Assembly: GCF_000515235.1 (NCBI RefSeq)
Contig: NZ_KI911558.1
Coordinates: 262,588 to 326,587 of the forward strand
Direction of reading: 5' to 3'
DNA: 64,000 nucleotides
DNA from: Synechococcus sp. CC9616
GTDB lineage: Bacteria > Cyanobacteriota > Cyanobacteriia > PCC-6307 > Cyanobiaceae
The notes under the pieces: model-generated
The model's database searches: none
The model's input: only the letters and a program-made list of their open reading frames with translations
Told to the model about the DNA's origin: nothing
Made by a program: the position numbers and the translations under genes
Shown here: positions 38,523 to 47,494 of the stretch, piece by piece
How positions within the stretch are numbered: position 1 is the first letter of the stretch
Layout: each line of letters starts with the position of its first letter

Positions 38523-39582
38523 GCTTCTCGACCGTCCCGTTTCGTTGCAGTTTCAGGATCGAAACATCCAGGGGAGTATTCAGCTGGCTGCCCGTTTTGA
38601 ATGCAAAACCGTAGGTTTCCTCGGCGAGCGTGAAGGGGGCGAGCTTGACCTTCATCTCAGGATTCTGTTTCAGGTAATACCGGATCGCAGGACGATCAAA
38701 AATCATGGCGTCCACCTGGCCCTGATTCACCATCTCAATGGCGGCAGCAAGATTCCGTGCCGCCACCTGGTTCATGTTGCCGCTTTCGGCCAGCCTGATG
38801 CCACTGGTGCCCTGAATCACAGCCACCCGACGTTGGGCGAGATCCTTGGCCGATGTGATCGGGGTGTCCGCGGCACCGGAGAGGAACAGGGTGAAGGCAG
38901 ACGCAAGGCTGGCGGTGAGGGACGAAACAGCGATCAACGACATCACCATCCAGATGGACGTGATCGTTCGGCCCATGCGCGTCACCGGCGCTTTGTCTCC
39001 GTAGCCGACTGTGGTCAGAGTGACCAGGGCAAACCACATCCCACTGCTGATCCCAGCGACCGCCGGCTTCGGGAACGCTTCTTCATTGCGGTGCCGTTCG
39101 GCAAGCCAAACCAGCGTGCCCACTGCGGCGAGCACGCCGATCAGAACCACAACAGATGAGATCACCGCTCTGCCGAAAAACACCTGCAAGCGGCTGAACA
39201 GCGTCGGTGGACTCTTGGGCACAAGGACCCCTGCCTTGGCGAAGAAATATGGCTGCGTGAAATTGACGTCAGGGATGGCCAAACGCCTTGGCGTGATGCT
39301 GATCGGGCCAACCAGTAAATCAATGGCCTCACTGTCGACCGCCCGGATGCCTTCATCCGGGGACTCCTGGGGAATCAGCTCGTAGGTGAGCTTGTTTTCC
39401 TCAGCAACCTCTCGCCAAACATCAACGCTGATCCCACTGAATCCCGACCCTGTTTTGGTGACGAATGGTGGTGTTCCTGTCACGCCGACCTTGAGCGGTT
39501 TCGCCAGCAGAGGCGCCGCACCGCTGATCAACACCACCATCACTGCCGAGAGGCTGCTGATCAGGAGCCTGGGCCGGATCAT
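38500..39582 (-). CDS. GluR0-like ligand-gated potassium channel
   Basis: 360 aa. Signal peptide (1-27), ligand-binding lobe S1 (28-130) with the agonist Arg in SITPRR (residue 100), TM1, pore helix and K+ filter LTTVGYGDKAP (residues 191-196), TM2, then lobe S2 (240-350) with IQGTSGIRLAESG and an Asp at 296 (AMIFDRPAI) in the place that holds the amino group in ionotropic glutamate receptors. This is the architecture of Synechocystis GluR0. An amino acid is the expected ligand; which one is open. Confidence 0.9.
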   Translation of the reverse strand: MIRPRLLISSLSAVMVVLISGAAPLLAKPLKVGVTGTPPFVTKTGSGFSGISVDVWREVAEENKLTYELIPQESPDEGIRAVDSEAIDLLVGPISITPRRLAIPDVNFTQPYFFAKAGVLVPKSPPTLFSRLQVFFGRAVISSVVVLIGVLAAVGTLVWLAERHRNEEAFPKPAVAGISSGMWFALVTLTTVGYGDKAPVTRMGRTITSIWMVMSLIAVSSLTASLASAFTLFLSGAADTPITSAKDLAQRRVAVIQGTSGIRLAESGNMNQVAARNLAAAIEMVNQGQVDAMIFDRPAIRYYLKQNPEMKVKLAPFTLAEETYGFAFKTGSQLNTPLDVSILKLQRNGTVEKLTSQQLD

Positions 39583-39703
39583 CCGCTCGTCGGAATCTCA
39601 CCGAACAGTGGCACAGATTCCTGGAGGCAAAAGGGCAACGGCGGCTGGTGATGAAGCATTGATCAATCGGACGACGGATCAGAACGACAGCCCGATCACC
39701 GGT

Positions 39704-39784
39704 TCATCGTTGCTCGAGCCGCCGGACGATCACGGCCATCGCTGCCAGAGAGCCGGCCAGGGCGATCAGAAGGGCAACGGTCAT
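39704..39784 (-). CDS. Possible 26-residue membrane peptide
   Basis: MTVALLIALAGSLAAMAVIV followed by RRLEQR: one hydrophobic helix with a positive cytoplasmic end. There is no clear ribosome site and the frame is short, so this is only a candidate. The 390 bases between the receptor start and the phosphoesterase (39583-39972) otherwise show nothing recognisable. Confidence 0.28.
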   Translation of the reverse strand: MTVALLIALAGSLAAMAVIVRRLEQR

Positions 39785-39972
39785 GGACGGATCAGGGAGT
39801 CGCTGATTGGTCCAGGTTGGCACTGATCAACTGCAAAAGCTGCGTTTCGCCTGGGAGGTGGTTTGGATGCAGTGAGCACGCCAAACTATGGTTCAAGGCT
39901 GCAATTGGGCTTGATGGTCGGAGCTTGCCTCCCGATTCAGTCAGCGTTTGATCTTGTTGCCCAGGCTCATTG

Positions 39973-40647
39973 ATGGGAGAGCTCGTCTGGCAGTGGCGCT
40001 CTGAGGAGCTTGTGTTGCTGCCGCAACGGGCTCTCTGGCGTCCTCAGGGGCATGAGCTGCTGCTTGCCGACCTGCACCTCGGCAAGGCAGAAACCTTCCA
40101 GGCCCATGGCATTCCAATCCCCAGCGATGCCGACAGTGGCACCCTCAATCCCCTGCTTGAGCTTTGCCATCGTTGGCAGCCTCGGCGGATTTTTTTACTG
40201 GGTGATCTGATTCATGCTCGCGTCGGTCTGACGCCCCGGCTGCGGGACACCCTGCGGGCCCTGCCTGATCTCAGCGGAGCCGAGGTCTCCTTGATTGGGG
40301 GGAATCATGACCGGCACAGCTGGTTCGAAGGCTTGCCACAGCAACCGTCGCAGGCCCTGGGTCAGCTCTGGCTGAGCCATGCTCCCGAGGCATCGCCGCA
40401 GCCGGATCAACTCAATGTCTGTGGTCATTTGCACCCCATGACAAGGATTCATGGCAGCGCTGATCGGCTCAGGCTTCCGTGCTTCGCCTTCGACCCGGAT
40501 GGTCCTCGTCTGGTGATTCCAGCCTTCGGACAGTTGACGGGAGGCCATGACTGCGGCGACCGTTACCGCCAATGGCTGGTGGCTGATGAGGCCATCGTTC
40601 CTTGGTTCAGTCCCCACCCCCAAACCCAAAGAAGGCGGTCGGCGTGA
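39973..40647 (+). CDS. PdeM-like metallophosphoesterase
   Basis: 224 aa, similar to the ligase-associated DNA-damage endonuclease PdeM. Metal-site motifs are LLADLHLGKAE, FLLGDLIHAR, SLIGGNHDRH and LSHAP/VCGHLHP. I choose the ATG at 39973 over the TTG one codon upstream. Usual PdeM partners (Lhr-like helicase, exonuclease, ligase) are absent here. The next gene begins inside its stop codon (GTGA). Confidence 0.85.
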   Translation: MGELVWQWRSEELVLLPQRALWRPQGHELLLADLHLGKAETFQAHGIPIPSDADSGTLNPLLELCHRWQPRRIFLLGDLIHARVGLTPRLRDTLRALPDLSGAEVSLIGGNHDRHSWFEGLPQQPSQALGQLWLSHAPEASPQPDQLNVCGHLHPMTRIHGSADRLRLPCFAFDPDGPRLVIPAFGQLTGGHDCGDRYRQWLVADEAIVPWFSPHPQTQRRRSA

Positions 40648-42122
40648 TATCCCGACCCAGCCCCGCACCGCAGCTCCGTCGACCGCGGCGTCGACGCATG
40701 CGGAAACGCTGGCTTGTGCTGGCGTTGCCAGTGGTGGTTTTTGCCGGACTGGTGGCGATTGCTCCAGGGACTCCCGAACGCATGGAGAGTGCGCCTTCGG
40801 ACTCATCCGCGCGTCCCGATCGGGGAGAACCTTTCGACTACATCCCGGATGATGAGGTCTACGCCCTCGAGCTGGATCCTCGGAAGGTTCGTTTTGATCT
40901 GCTCGAGGGTTGGGATCGGGAACAGGACGCTTACGAAGATCTCGCTGCTCTGGCCTATGTGTCTGGGCCAATGTACGAACGCCATATCGATAACGCAGGA
41001 CAGGAAATCACAGTTCCTCTGGGTGATCTGAAGTTCGGCGCCAGGGTTTGGAAAGGGCGGAACCGCACGGCCTCCAGGCAGCGTGCCTTTGTGGGGATCC
41101 GACATGACGGCAGTGTGGATTTCGGGTATGGGGAACTCACGGAGGAGCGCAGCCGCACCTACAACACGTTCATCGGGGGGCTGCACAGTCTCTTCAACGA
41201 CCTTGAAGAGCCCCCTGAGTCCTACAAGGGTGCTTACAGCAAAAGCATGGGGCAGCGGATCCGGTATTACCTGCCGCGTATCCGCATGGTGATGGGGCTT
41301 CGGGATGACGGAAAGCTGGAGGTGCTGATGAGTCGGGACGGACTCACCCTTGAGCAGACCAAAGATCTTTCCCGCCGGCGCGGCTATCTGGCGGCATACA
41401 TGCCGGACCATGCCTCCAAAAGCCGCTTCATCATTCCCGGCGTGAAGGGATTCACAGAAGAGGACGCCAACTGGATCAGTGGCGGAGCCACCAGCTTTGT
41501 GCATGTGCCTTACATGCTGCGAATGAGTCAGCGAACAACCCCACTTCGAGGCAGTCTTTTGGAGGATTTGACCCCCAAGCTTCCGGGAGAGAGCCAGTGT
41601 GAAGGTCCTCTCGACTGTGTACAGGTCTTTGGAGCCCATCTCACCGATCGCGCCCTGGCCGGGTTGAACCGGGTGATGGAGCAGGGGGTCGAGCCACTGG
41701 CACGCATGATCTGGGCGCCTTCGCCCAACCCGCAGCCGCGTGAGGGGCTGCAGGATCAGCCGCAGCAAGATCCCGATCGCTCACCGCTGCGGGAACCACC
41801 GATCACGGCGGATCCTCTGGTGCTGCGCGATCAGCCCGCCGAGATGGATGACGACTGGGATGGTGGGGCCGTCAACCCTCCTTTGCCCCCGGATCTTCCT
41901 CCTCCGGTCCTGCTCGAAAACGCACTCGATCAGCCTCAACCACCTGAAACTCTTGAGGAGTCGGTGAACGTGAAGCCGCCTGTGGATGAGCCTCAGGCGC
42001 CATTAGACGACATCACGCCATCGGTTGAGGACGAACTCATCGGGGCACCGCCGCCGCCGGAATTACCCCCGCTGCCGCCGGTTAATCCCATGCCGCTGCC
42101 ACTACCACCAGCAATGAACTAG
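40644..42122 (+). CDS. Membrane-anchored protein with proline-rich tail
   Basis: 492 aa from the GTG at 40644, which overlaps the preceding stop (GTGA); the longer frame (40602) is less likely. Very basic N terminus (LRRPRRRRMRKRW), one membrane span (LVLALPVVVFAGLVAIA), a folded extracytoplasmic region of about 300 residues (QRAFVGIRHDGSVDFGYGE, RYYLPRIRMVMGL) and a 120-residue Pro/Glu-rich tail ending PLPLPPAMN. The fold is not recognised. It may span the cell wall. Confidence 0.8.
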   Translation: MISRPSPAPQLRRPRRRRMRKRWLVLALPVVVFAGLVAIAPGTPERMESAPSDSSARPDRGEPFDYIPDDEVYALELDPRKVRFDLLEGWDREQDAYEDLAALAYVSGPMYERHIDNAGQEITVPLGDLKFGARVWKGRNRTASRQRAFVGIRHDGSVDFGYGELTEERSRTYNTFIGGLHSLFNDLEEPPESYKGAYSKSMGQRIRYYLPRIRMVMGLRDDGKLEVLMSRDGLTLEQTKDLSRRRGYLAAYMPDHASKSRFIIPGVKGFTEEDANWISGGATSFVHVPYMLRMSQRTTPLRGSLLEDLTPKLPGESQCEGPLDCVQVFGAHLTDRALAGLNRVMEQGVEPLARMIWAPSPNPQPREGLQDQPQQDPDRSPLREPPITADPLVLRDQPAEMDDDWDGGAVNPPLPPDLPPPVLLENALDQPQPPETLEESVNVKPPVDEPQAPLDDITPSVEDELIGAPPPPELPPLPPVNPMPLPLPPAMN

Positions 42123-42451
42123 CCGCCCGTGTCATGTCATGGATTTTGTGAATGTCGATCATTTAATTCTTGGAATTGCTTAAATCAATTGGTCAAGTTG
42201 CTTGCTCAAAAAATCCAGTTCTGTTGAGTGATATGAAAGGTGGCTCTTGATTATTGTCAAGCTGCCTTGAATTCAAACTACTTGGCTTGCTGGCGTGGAA
42301 TATATTATCATCAACTCAATTTGTCCTAATTGATAATCTCCAGATAAGTAAACATTCCGTTCTCGTTGTGCCTCATCACGCATTCAAAATTTGAGCCTTT
42401 AGCTGGCCACCTGGTCCGTCCTTGAATGTTTTGGCTGGTGAAAGAAGTTGT
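42123..42451 (+). other. AT-rich gene-free stretch
   Basis: 329 bases, AT-rich against its surroundings, with no supportable gene on either strand. Scattered ATTT/AATT tracts and imperfect repeats (TTGGAATTGCTTAAATCAATTGG) are present. No RNA family, terminator or operator was recognised. It lies between two convergent genes, so 3' ends only need to terminate here. Confidence 0.6.
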
Positions 42452-42721
42452 TTATTTTTTGAACACACCATTGCAGTCCCCTGCGGCAGGTTTCTGGAAG
42501 CAATGCCCCTCGGGAGACCAATATCCAAGAGCGGGAAATCGCAGGCCCTGCGCGCGGGCTTTTGCATTCACGCCATCAATTCCCATCCCCTGGATAAGAA
42601 TGTTTCCTTCGCCATCCACCAGATCAAGAAAATCATTTTCCTTGGTTTCCTGTGTGGGGCTTGAGAGGGCTGCTGCAGGCAGCATCACGGTGGCGACGGC
42701 AATCAGCAGAACACGGAACAT
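42452..42721 (-). CDS. Small secreted protein, 89 aa
   Basis: Signal peptide (MFRVLLIAVATVMLPAAAL, cleavage near SSP). The mature part has two Cys (EGHCFQKPAAGDC) and a motif-like GMGIDGVNAKARAQGLRF. Not recognised. It lies 21 bases after the L,D-transpeptidase on the same strand, so the two may be co-transcribed. Confidence 0.7.
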   Translation of the reverse strand: MFRVLLIAVATVMLPAAALSSPTQETKENDFLDLVDGEGNILIQGMGIDGVNAKARAQGLRFPALGYWSPEGHCFQKPAAGDCNGVFKK

Positions 42722-42742
42722 GGTTCAGAGAAAGTTGGGATT

Positions 42743-43210
42743 TCAGTTGGTGGTGACGAGCACCGGCGTGCCGACCTTGACGCGGTTGAAGACCTGAATC
42801 ACGTCGTTATTGAGCATCCGGATGCAACCAAGACTCACTGCGGAGCGAAGTTTGACCCAGTTGGGCCAGGCGGTGCCGTGAATGGCATATTCACCGGTTC
42901 CGATCTGCACATAGGCCATGTAACGCACCCCGACCGGATTCTTCGGCCCTGGGGCGATCACCTTGCCTTTCTTGTGATAAGTCGGAGCTGGCTCCATCTT
43001 TGTGATGGCATAGCTTCCTGCAGGAGTTGGCGATTCCGGAGCCCCGATAGCGACCGGATATTTACCGATCACCTTGCCGTCATCGAAAAGGGTGAGGTAG
43101 CGATTCTTCAGGCTGATCTGGATGGACGTTTCCGCCTGAGCCGGAGTCACTCCAGCAACCCCAACGGCGGCGCTGATTAGTGATGCCAGCAGAATCGGAC
43201 GGATGGTCAT
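42743..43210 (-). CDS. L,D-transpeptidase (YkuD)
   Basis: 155 aa. Signal peptide to about residue 26 (TPAQAE), then the YkuD domain with YAIHGTAWPNW and the catalytic Cys in SLGCIRMLNND; the usual His of the SHGC box is Leu here, a variant seen in the family. It cross-links or modifies peptidoglycan in the periplasm. I use the Met at 43210 (MTIRPILLA). Confidence 0.92.
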   Translation of the reverse strand: MTIRPILLASLISAAVGVAGVTPAQAETSIQISLKNRYLTLFDDGKVIGKYPVAIGAPESPTPAGSYAITKMEPAPTYHKKGKVIAPGPKNPVGVRYMAYVQIGTGEYAIHGTAWPNWVKLRSAVSLGCIRMLNNDVIQVFNRVKVGTPVLVTTN

Positions 43211-43294
43211 GGGCTCCTGCAACGCTCAACGCAGGCATTTTGACCTATTTGAAAGGGGCTAGCGTCAGACCGTCGAAATGACTGTCTCCGCCCC

Positions 43295-44458
43295 ATGGCC
43301 CTGTCTTCAGGATTCCGTCGCGCTTTGCTCGCCAGCGGCGTAGCCGTTCTCTCTGCTCTGACATCAATAGCGCCGGGACGGGCGGGGTTTTCGCCGGAAC
43401 AGCTGGCCGGTTTTGAGGTGACCCATGTCCGTGGCACCGTCACAACGGTCCTTCCGGATCAGAAGGTTCTGGAGATTGTTGATCCCGAGGGGCACAAGGA
43501 GATCATCACGGTCGGAATCGAGATGGCTCCGCTTGGAATCCAAGTGGGTGACGGCGTCGATGTCTCGGTGCTGGATGGACTGGTGGTCGATCTGACGCTC
43601 AGCGGTTCCCGGGAGCTGAGTTTCGACAGGGAAGACATCATCATTCCCACCGATATGGGCCCGCTTAAGAAGGGGATGAGGGTGGCGCTTGCCTCGGGAA
43701 CTGCTCGGGTGATCAAGGTGTCCAGCGAGGACCGCAGCATCAGCCTGATGGGCCCCCTGGGTGGCATTCACAACCTGGATGTTGTGGTGGATGCCAGTGA
43801 CGATCTCTTCCCCAGGTTGAAGATTGGCGACGTGGTGGACTTTCGTTTGATTCAGCCTGTGGCGGTCGGTTTGGATCGCATCGCCGTTGCTGACGGGATT
43901 CCAGGCACCACCGATGCTCAGCCGTTGGTGGCGAAGATCGTCAACAGTGATGCAACGCTCAAGGCGGAACTGCTCCAGGCCTTCGAAATCACCAAGGTGA
44001 AGGGCAAGGTGATGCGTCTTTCCCCAGCAGATCGTGTGTTGGAGATCCAGAGTCCATATGGTCACTCCATGCTGATCACCAGTGGCGTGGACCTCTCGTC
44101 CTCCGGACTGGCTGTTGGTGACACCGTGACGATTGATTTACTGGATGGTCTTGTCGTGGATCTGCGTCGCAGTCCCGTCAAACGCCTCAGCTTTCGTCGC
44201 GAGGACATGATTCTCTCTGAAGACTTCGGGCCTGTTCGCCAAGGTGCTCGGGTAGCCATGGCGACCGGCACGGCGGAGGTGGTGAAAGTGTCAGCCAAAG
44301 ACCATGAAGTGAGTCTTCGCGGTCCCTTCGGTGGTGTTCACAACCTTGATGTTCGCGAAGGGATCAAAGGTGATCCGGCCAAGACGTTGAACGTTGGGGA
44401 TTATGTGGAGTTCCGCATGATCAAGCCGATTGCGATCGCCATTCGCAAAAGCGAGTGA
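43295..44458 (+). CDS. Secreted protein of two 190-residue repeats
   Basis: 387 aa: signal peptide (residues 1-30, cleavage APGRA), then two copies of one unit that align without gaps at a fixed shift of 190 residues: 40-190 and 230-380. Shared landmarks are LDGLVVDL (93-100; 283-290), LSFxRED (108-114; 298-304), GPLGGIHNLDV/GPFGGVHNLDV (153-163; 343-353) and DFRLIQPVA/EFRMIKPIA. Beta-rich, with OB-like or barrel-like appearance. Family unknown; divergent from the transpeptidase. Confidence 0.85.
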   Translation: MALSSGFRRALLASGVAVLSALTSIAPGRAGFSPEQLAGFEVTHVRGTVTTVLPDQKVLEIVDPEGHKEIITVGIEMAPLGIQVGDGVDVSVLDGLVVDLTLSGSRELSFDREDIIIPTDMGPLKKGMRVALASGTARVIKVSSEDRSISLMGPLGGIHNLDVVVDASDDLFPRLKIGDVVDFRLIQPVAVGLDRIAVADGIPGTTDAQPLVAKIVNSDATLKAELLQAFEITKVKGKVMRLSPADRVLEIQSPYGHSMLITSGVDLSSSGLAVGDTVTIDLLDGLVVDLRRSPVKRLSFRREDMILSEDFGPVRQGARVAMATGTAEVVKVSAKDHEVSLRGPFGGVHNLDVREGIKGDPAKTLNVGDYVEFRMIKPIAIAIRKSE

Positions 44459-44932
44459 TCACGCGTCCTTGTGGGAAGCCAGGGCGCGAACCACATCGCC
44501 CCTGGTGAGCACACCCACAGGACGACGGGCTTCATCCAACACAAACAGGCGCTGTGTGCTCTTGTCGTGCAACTGGGACGCGGCTTTCGGCAACGGCATG
44601 GTCCCAAGGCAACTGTGGGTATCCCGTTGCATCAGATCGGCCACGCTGGTGCCAAGAACCTGATGCACCTGGCGATCCCAGTTGAGGGGATTGCGGAGAT
44701 AGATCACGCTGTCCAGAAGCATCACGTAAGGCCCCGCATCCACCCCGCTTTCCCGCACCATCAGGTCCTGTTCGGTGAGTTCGCCGATCAAGGCTCCGTC
44801 GTTATCCACAACCGGCAAACCACTGATGTGGTGGTCGCTGATCAGCTGCACGGCGTCCTGCAATGAGGTGTCTGCCTTAACGCTGAGCACCGGCTGAGTC
44901 ATCACATCAGCGACCGTCAGCTGCAGGACCAT
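44459..44932 (-). CDS. CBS-domain protein
   Basis: 157 aa, a pair of CBS motifs (ADVMTQPVLSVKADTSLQDA, ISGLPVVDNDGALIGELTEQDLM; then VADLMQRDTHS, LFVLDEARRPVGVLTRGDVVR). CBS pairs bind adenosyl nucleotides and tune partner proteins; the partner is unknown. I start at the Met 44932 (MVLQLTVADVM). It is convergent, end to end, with the two-repeat protein and divergent from pgsA. Confidence 0.9.
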   Translation of the reverse strand: MVLQLTVADVMTQPVLSVKADTSLQDAVQLISDHHISGLPVVDNDGALIGELTEQDLMVRESGVDAGPYVMLLDSVIYLRNPLNWDRQVHQVLGTSVADLMQRDTHSCLGTMPLPKAASQLHDKSTQRLFVLDEARRPVGVLTRGDVVRALASHKDA

Positions 44933-44964
44933 GATTTGGGTACGACTTCTCGCATTCTGCGCTG

Positions 44965-45501
44965 TTGGCATCCCTGCTCCGCTCCACAGCCAATGGCCTC
45001 ACCGTGGCGCGGGCAGTGGTGGGCTTGCCATTGATCCTCGCTTTCGAAGGAGGGTGGTATGGATTGGCTTGGTGGCTGCTGTTGCTGGCTGGCCTGAGCG
45101 ATGCCGCCGATGGTTGGCTTGCCCGCCGAGCCGGTGGAGGGTCCAGCTGGGGTGCTCGCCTCGACCCCCTGACGGACAAAGTGCTGATTGCAGCACCTCT
45201 TATCTGGCTGGCCTCCACGGGAGCCTTGCCGTCCTGGGCGATCTGGTTGCTGATGGCCAGGGAACTGCTGATCTCCGGATGGCGTTCCCAGGCCTTGGAT
45301 GGGGCCCCCGCGTCAAGCGGGGGGAAGATCAAAACGATCCTGCAGTTCGTATCCCTGCTGCTGCTTCTCTGGCCGCCGGGTTGGAGTGGATCTTCACTTC
45401 TGGTTCAGGTGGGCTGGTGGCTGTTCTGGCCATCGCTGCTGTTGGCGATGACCTCAGCCGTGGCTTATCTCAAGCCCCGATCAGCTGGGAGTCTGAACTG
45501 A
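44965..45501 (+). CDS. pgsA: CDP-diacylglycerol-glycerol-3-phosphate phosphatidyltransferase
   Basis: 178-residue membrane enzyme that makes phosphatidylglycerol phosphate; PG is the only phospholipid of cyanobacterial thylakoids. Signature motif DAADGWLARRAGG, with the second half GARLDPLTDK, is intact. Three to five helices follow. Start is TTG at 44965. The C terminus overlaps the convergent epimerase gene by 32 bases. Confidence 0.93.
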   Translation: MASLLRSTANGLTVARAVVGLPLILAFEGGWYGLAWWLLLLAGLSDAADGWLARRAGGGSSWGARLDPLTDKVLIAAPLIWLASTGALPSWAIWLLMARELLISGWRSQALDGAPASSGGKIKTILQFVSLLLLLWPPGWSGSSLLVQVGWWLFWPSLLLAMTSAVAYLKPRSAGSLN

Positions 45502-46390
45502 AATCCGGCTCGCTGGTTGGGCTGAGGGTGTAATCGTTCCGGTAACTGTCGGCCAGCCCTGCCGCCAGATCAAATCTGGGCTGCCAGGCCAGTTCCCGTT
45601 GAACCCGCGTGATGTCGGTCAGGAAATGGCTGATGCGCAGCGGAAAGGCCTTGCGAGCCTTCGGATCGAGGCCGGAGGGATCGAACGAACGCATTTCAAC
45701 GCCATCCGGATCCCTGCCGCAGGCCACCGCCGCAGCTTGGATCAGTCCCTTGAAGCTGATCCCCTGGCTGCCAGAGCAGTTGTAGATGCGATTGGCCGAC
45801 GTCTCCACGTCGATGCATCGGGCCATGGCTTCAGCGAGATCCTCCACATGCCCGAGCTGTGTGATGGTGCTTCCATCTCCTGGTAACGGAACAGGGCGGT
45901 CGTTCACGATGCGATCGAAAAACCATCGTTCGATCGGGTTGTAGTTCCCCGGTCCATAGATGTAGGTGGGGCGGAAGCTTGTGAAGGGAATGCCTTCGGA
46001 GCGCAGCCAGTTTTCCGTGTCAGCCTTGCCGGCATGGCGGCTCTGGGGGTCTGTGGGGCTGGATTCATTCAGGGGCCAGAGCTCCGAGGCTGCGTAGACC
46101 CCGGCCGAACTCACGTAAACGAAACGATGGCTGGGGGCTCCAGTGAGTTCCAGCACGCGTCGACTGTCGTCGAGTTTTCGCCCTGAGCTGTCGACAATCA
46201 CGTCGAATCCACGTCCCTGCAGAGGCAACAGCCCTTCATGGCTGCTGCGGTCTCCGCTGAGATGTTCCACTCCGTCTGGGACAGCGTTTTTGCCACGGGT
46301 GAACAGGGTGAGCGCATGGCCCTGAGCCTGCAGACGGGCCACCAGCGGCTTGCCCACAAAGCGGGTTCCGCCCATCACAAGGATTCGCAT
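45470..46390 (-). CDS. CSP41-like NAD-dependent epimerase
   Basis: 306 aa, SDR-type Rossmann protein with MGGTRFVGKPLVARLQAQG at the N terminus and YVSSAGVYA and a degenerate YxxxK-like region. Resembles the chloroplast stem-loop-binding proteins (CSP41), which bind RNA, though cyanobacterial members are often labelled sugar epimerases. Its first 14 codons are repeated at 49919-49961 beyond an accessory block, which makes this the left border of the island. Confidence 0.87.
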   Translation of the reverse strand: MRILVMGGTRFVGKPLVARLQAQGHALTLFTRGKNAVPDGVEHLSGDRSSHEGLLPLQGRGFDVIVDSSGRKLDDSRRVLELTGAPSHRFVYVSSAGVYAASELWPLNESSPTDPQSRHAGKADTENWLRSEGIPFTSFRPTYIYGPGNYNPIERWFFDRIVNDRPVPLPGDGSTITQLGHVEDLAEAMARCIDVETSANRIYNCSGSQGISFKGLIQAAAVACGRDPDGVEMRSFDPSGLDPKARKAFPLRISHFLTDITRVQRELAWQPRFDLAAGLADSYRNDYTLSPTSEPDFSSDSQLIGA

Positions 46391-46784
46391 GAAATCAGGC
46401 CTTAAGAGTGAAAAACGTAGTCAAAGACTGAGTAAAGCTTCCGAAGCTGTTCTGGACGGTTCCAAAGCTAAATGCCCTATGAATTGCCTAAATCACCTAC
46501 TACTACCCCAATATGTGGAAACCGCCGCTAGGGCATTGGCACCGAGAAAGGCGGATCGGGACCACTGGGAAACTTTGTTGCGGGATCGGCTTAGGAGACT
46601 GCCCAGTCCCTGTGGAGTTAAATCAACGTCTGGAGCAATTGACAATACAAACAGTGAACGATAAATCAGTTTTGCTGAATCAAAATCTTGATCATTTTTT
46701 TCGATAACGCACTGCCCACTTTCTAACCCCACCATTGCTGACAGGGAATGCTTTGGAAGAGTTGAAATCAGACAGCGTCAGATG
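46391..46784 (-). other. Gene-poor left end of the accessory island
   Basis: 394 bases between the epimerase start and the TPR gene. An 80-codon minus-strand frame (46493-46735, MVGLESGQCVIEKNDQ) and a 64-codon plus-strand frame are open, but neither is recognised and both read like random frames. AT content rises here compared with the core genes. Confidence 0.45.
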
Positions 46785-47360
46785 TCAGCACTGATTTCTT
46801 ACCCATTTAGCAGCGTCCGTATCCCCAAGCTCAGCTGCTTTTCTCCAATCGGTGCAAGCTCCTTTGAGATCACCTAATTCTTCCTTTGAATTGCCACGAT
46901 TGTAGTAGTAGTCTGCATCATTGGGGTCAATTTTAATTGCCTTTGTATAGTCAGCAATTGCTTCCTGATAATCCTTTAAATTATGCTTAGAATTACCACG
47001 ATTGTTATAGGCCCTACCATAATTAGGGTTGATTTTAATTGCTTTTGTGTAATCAGCAATGGCGCCCTTGAAATCGCCTAATTTTTTTCTCGCAAGCCCA
47101 CGATTGTAATAGGCAAGGGCATATTGAGGATAAATCTCGATTGCCTTGGTCCAATCAGCAATGGCTCCTTCTAGATTTCCACTTTTTGCTTTATCAAGCC
47201 CTGAATTCAACAGATCGACAGCATTCTGTGCGTAGGCTGTCTGCGTTGACAGCAACCCTGCTCCAATTCCAACAGCAGGAGTAAGCCCTACCAGTAACGG
47301 GCGTCCTAATGGCAAGAACAAGGCCAAGGCAGCGGCAAAGGCTGTTGTGAAGCGAGGCAT
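46785..47360 (-). CDS. Secreted TPR-repeat protein
   Basis: 191 aa. Long N-terminal hydrophobic stretch (FAAALALFLPLGRPLLVG) serves as signal or anchor; after TQTAYAQN come four 34-residue TPR units with consensus NRGNSKxxLGDxxGAIADYTKAIxIDPN, the last degenerate with a Cys and ending WVRNQC. TPR superhelices bind peptides or proteins. AT-rich, lies inside the accessory island. Confidence 0.8.
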   Translation of the reverse strand: MPRFTTAFAAALALFLPLGRPLLVGLTPAVGIGAGLLSTQTAYAQNAVDLLNSGLDKAKSGNLEGAIADWTKAIEIYPQYALAYYNRGLARKKLGDFKGAIADYTKAIKINPNYGRAYNNRGNSKHNLKDYQEAIADYTKAIKIDPNDADYYYNRGNSKEELGDLKGACTDWRKAAELGDTDAAKWVRNQC

Positions 47361-47494
47361 CCTTAAGGCTGTATGGCTAGTCCATCTCTAGCCCTAATTG
47401 ACGATCCCTGTCTGTATCTGGTCTGCCAACACAGAAACCCCACCATAGGGTTGTACTGCGCCCCAATACACCCGATAATAGGCTTAACAAAATT

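Noticed and set aside
40803-41768. 321-codon minus-strand frame
   Set aside because: Antisense of the proline-rich membrane protein; no motif and a composition typical of a shadow.
46493-46735. 80-codon minus-strand frame in the island's left end
   Set aside because: No motif, overlapped by an equally open plus-strand frame; I describe the stretch as gene-poor instead.
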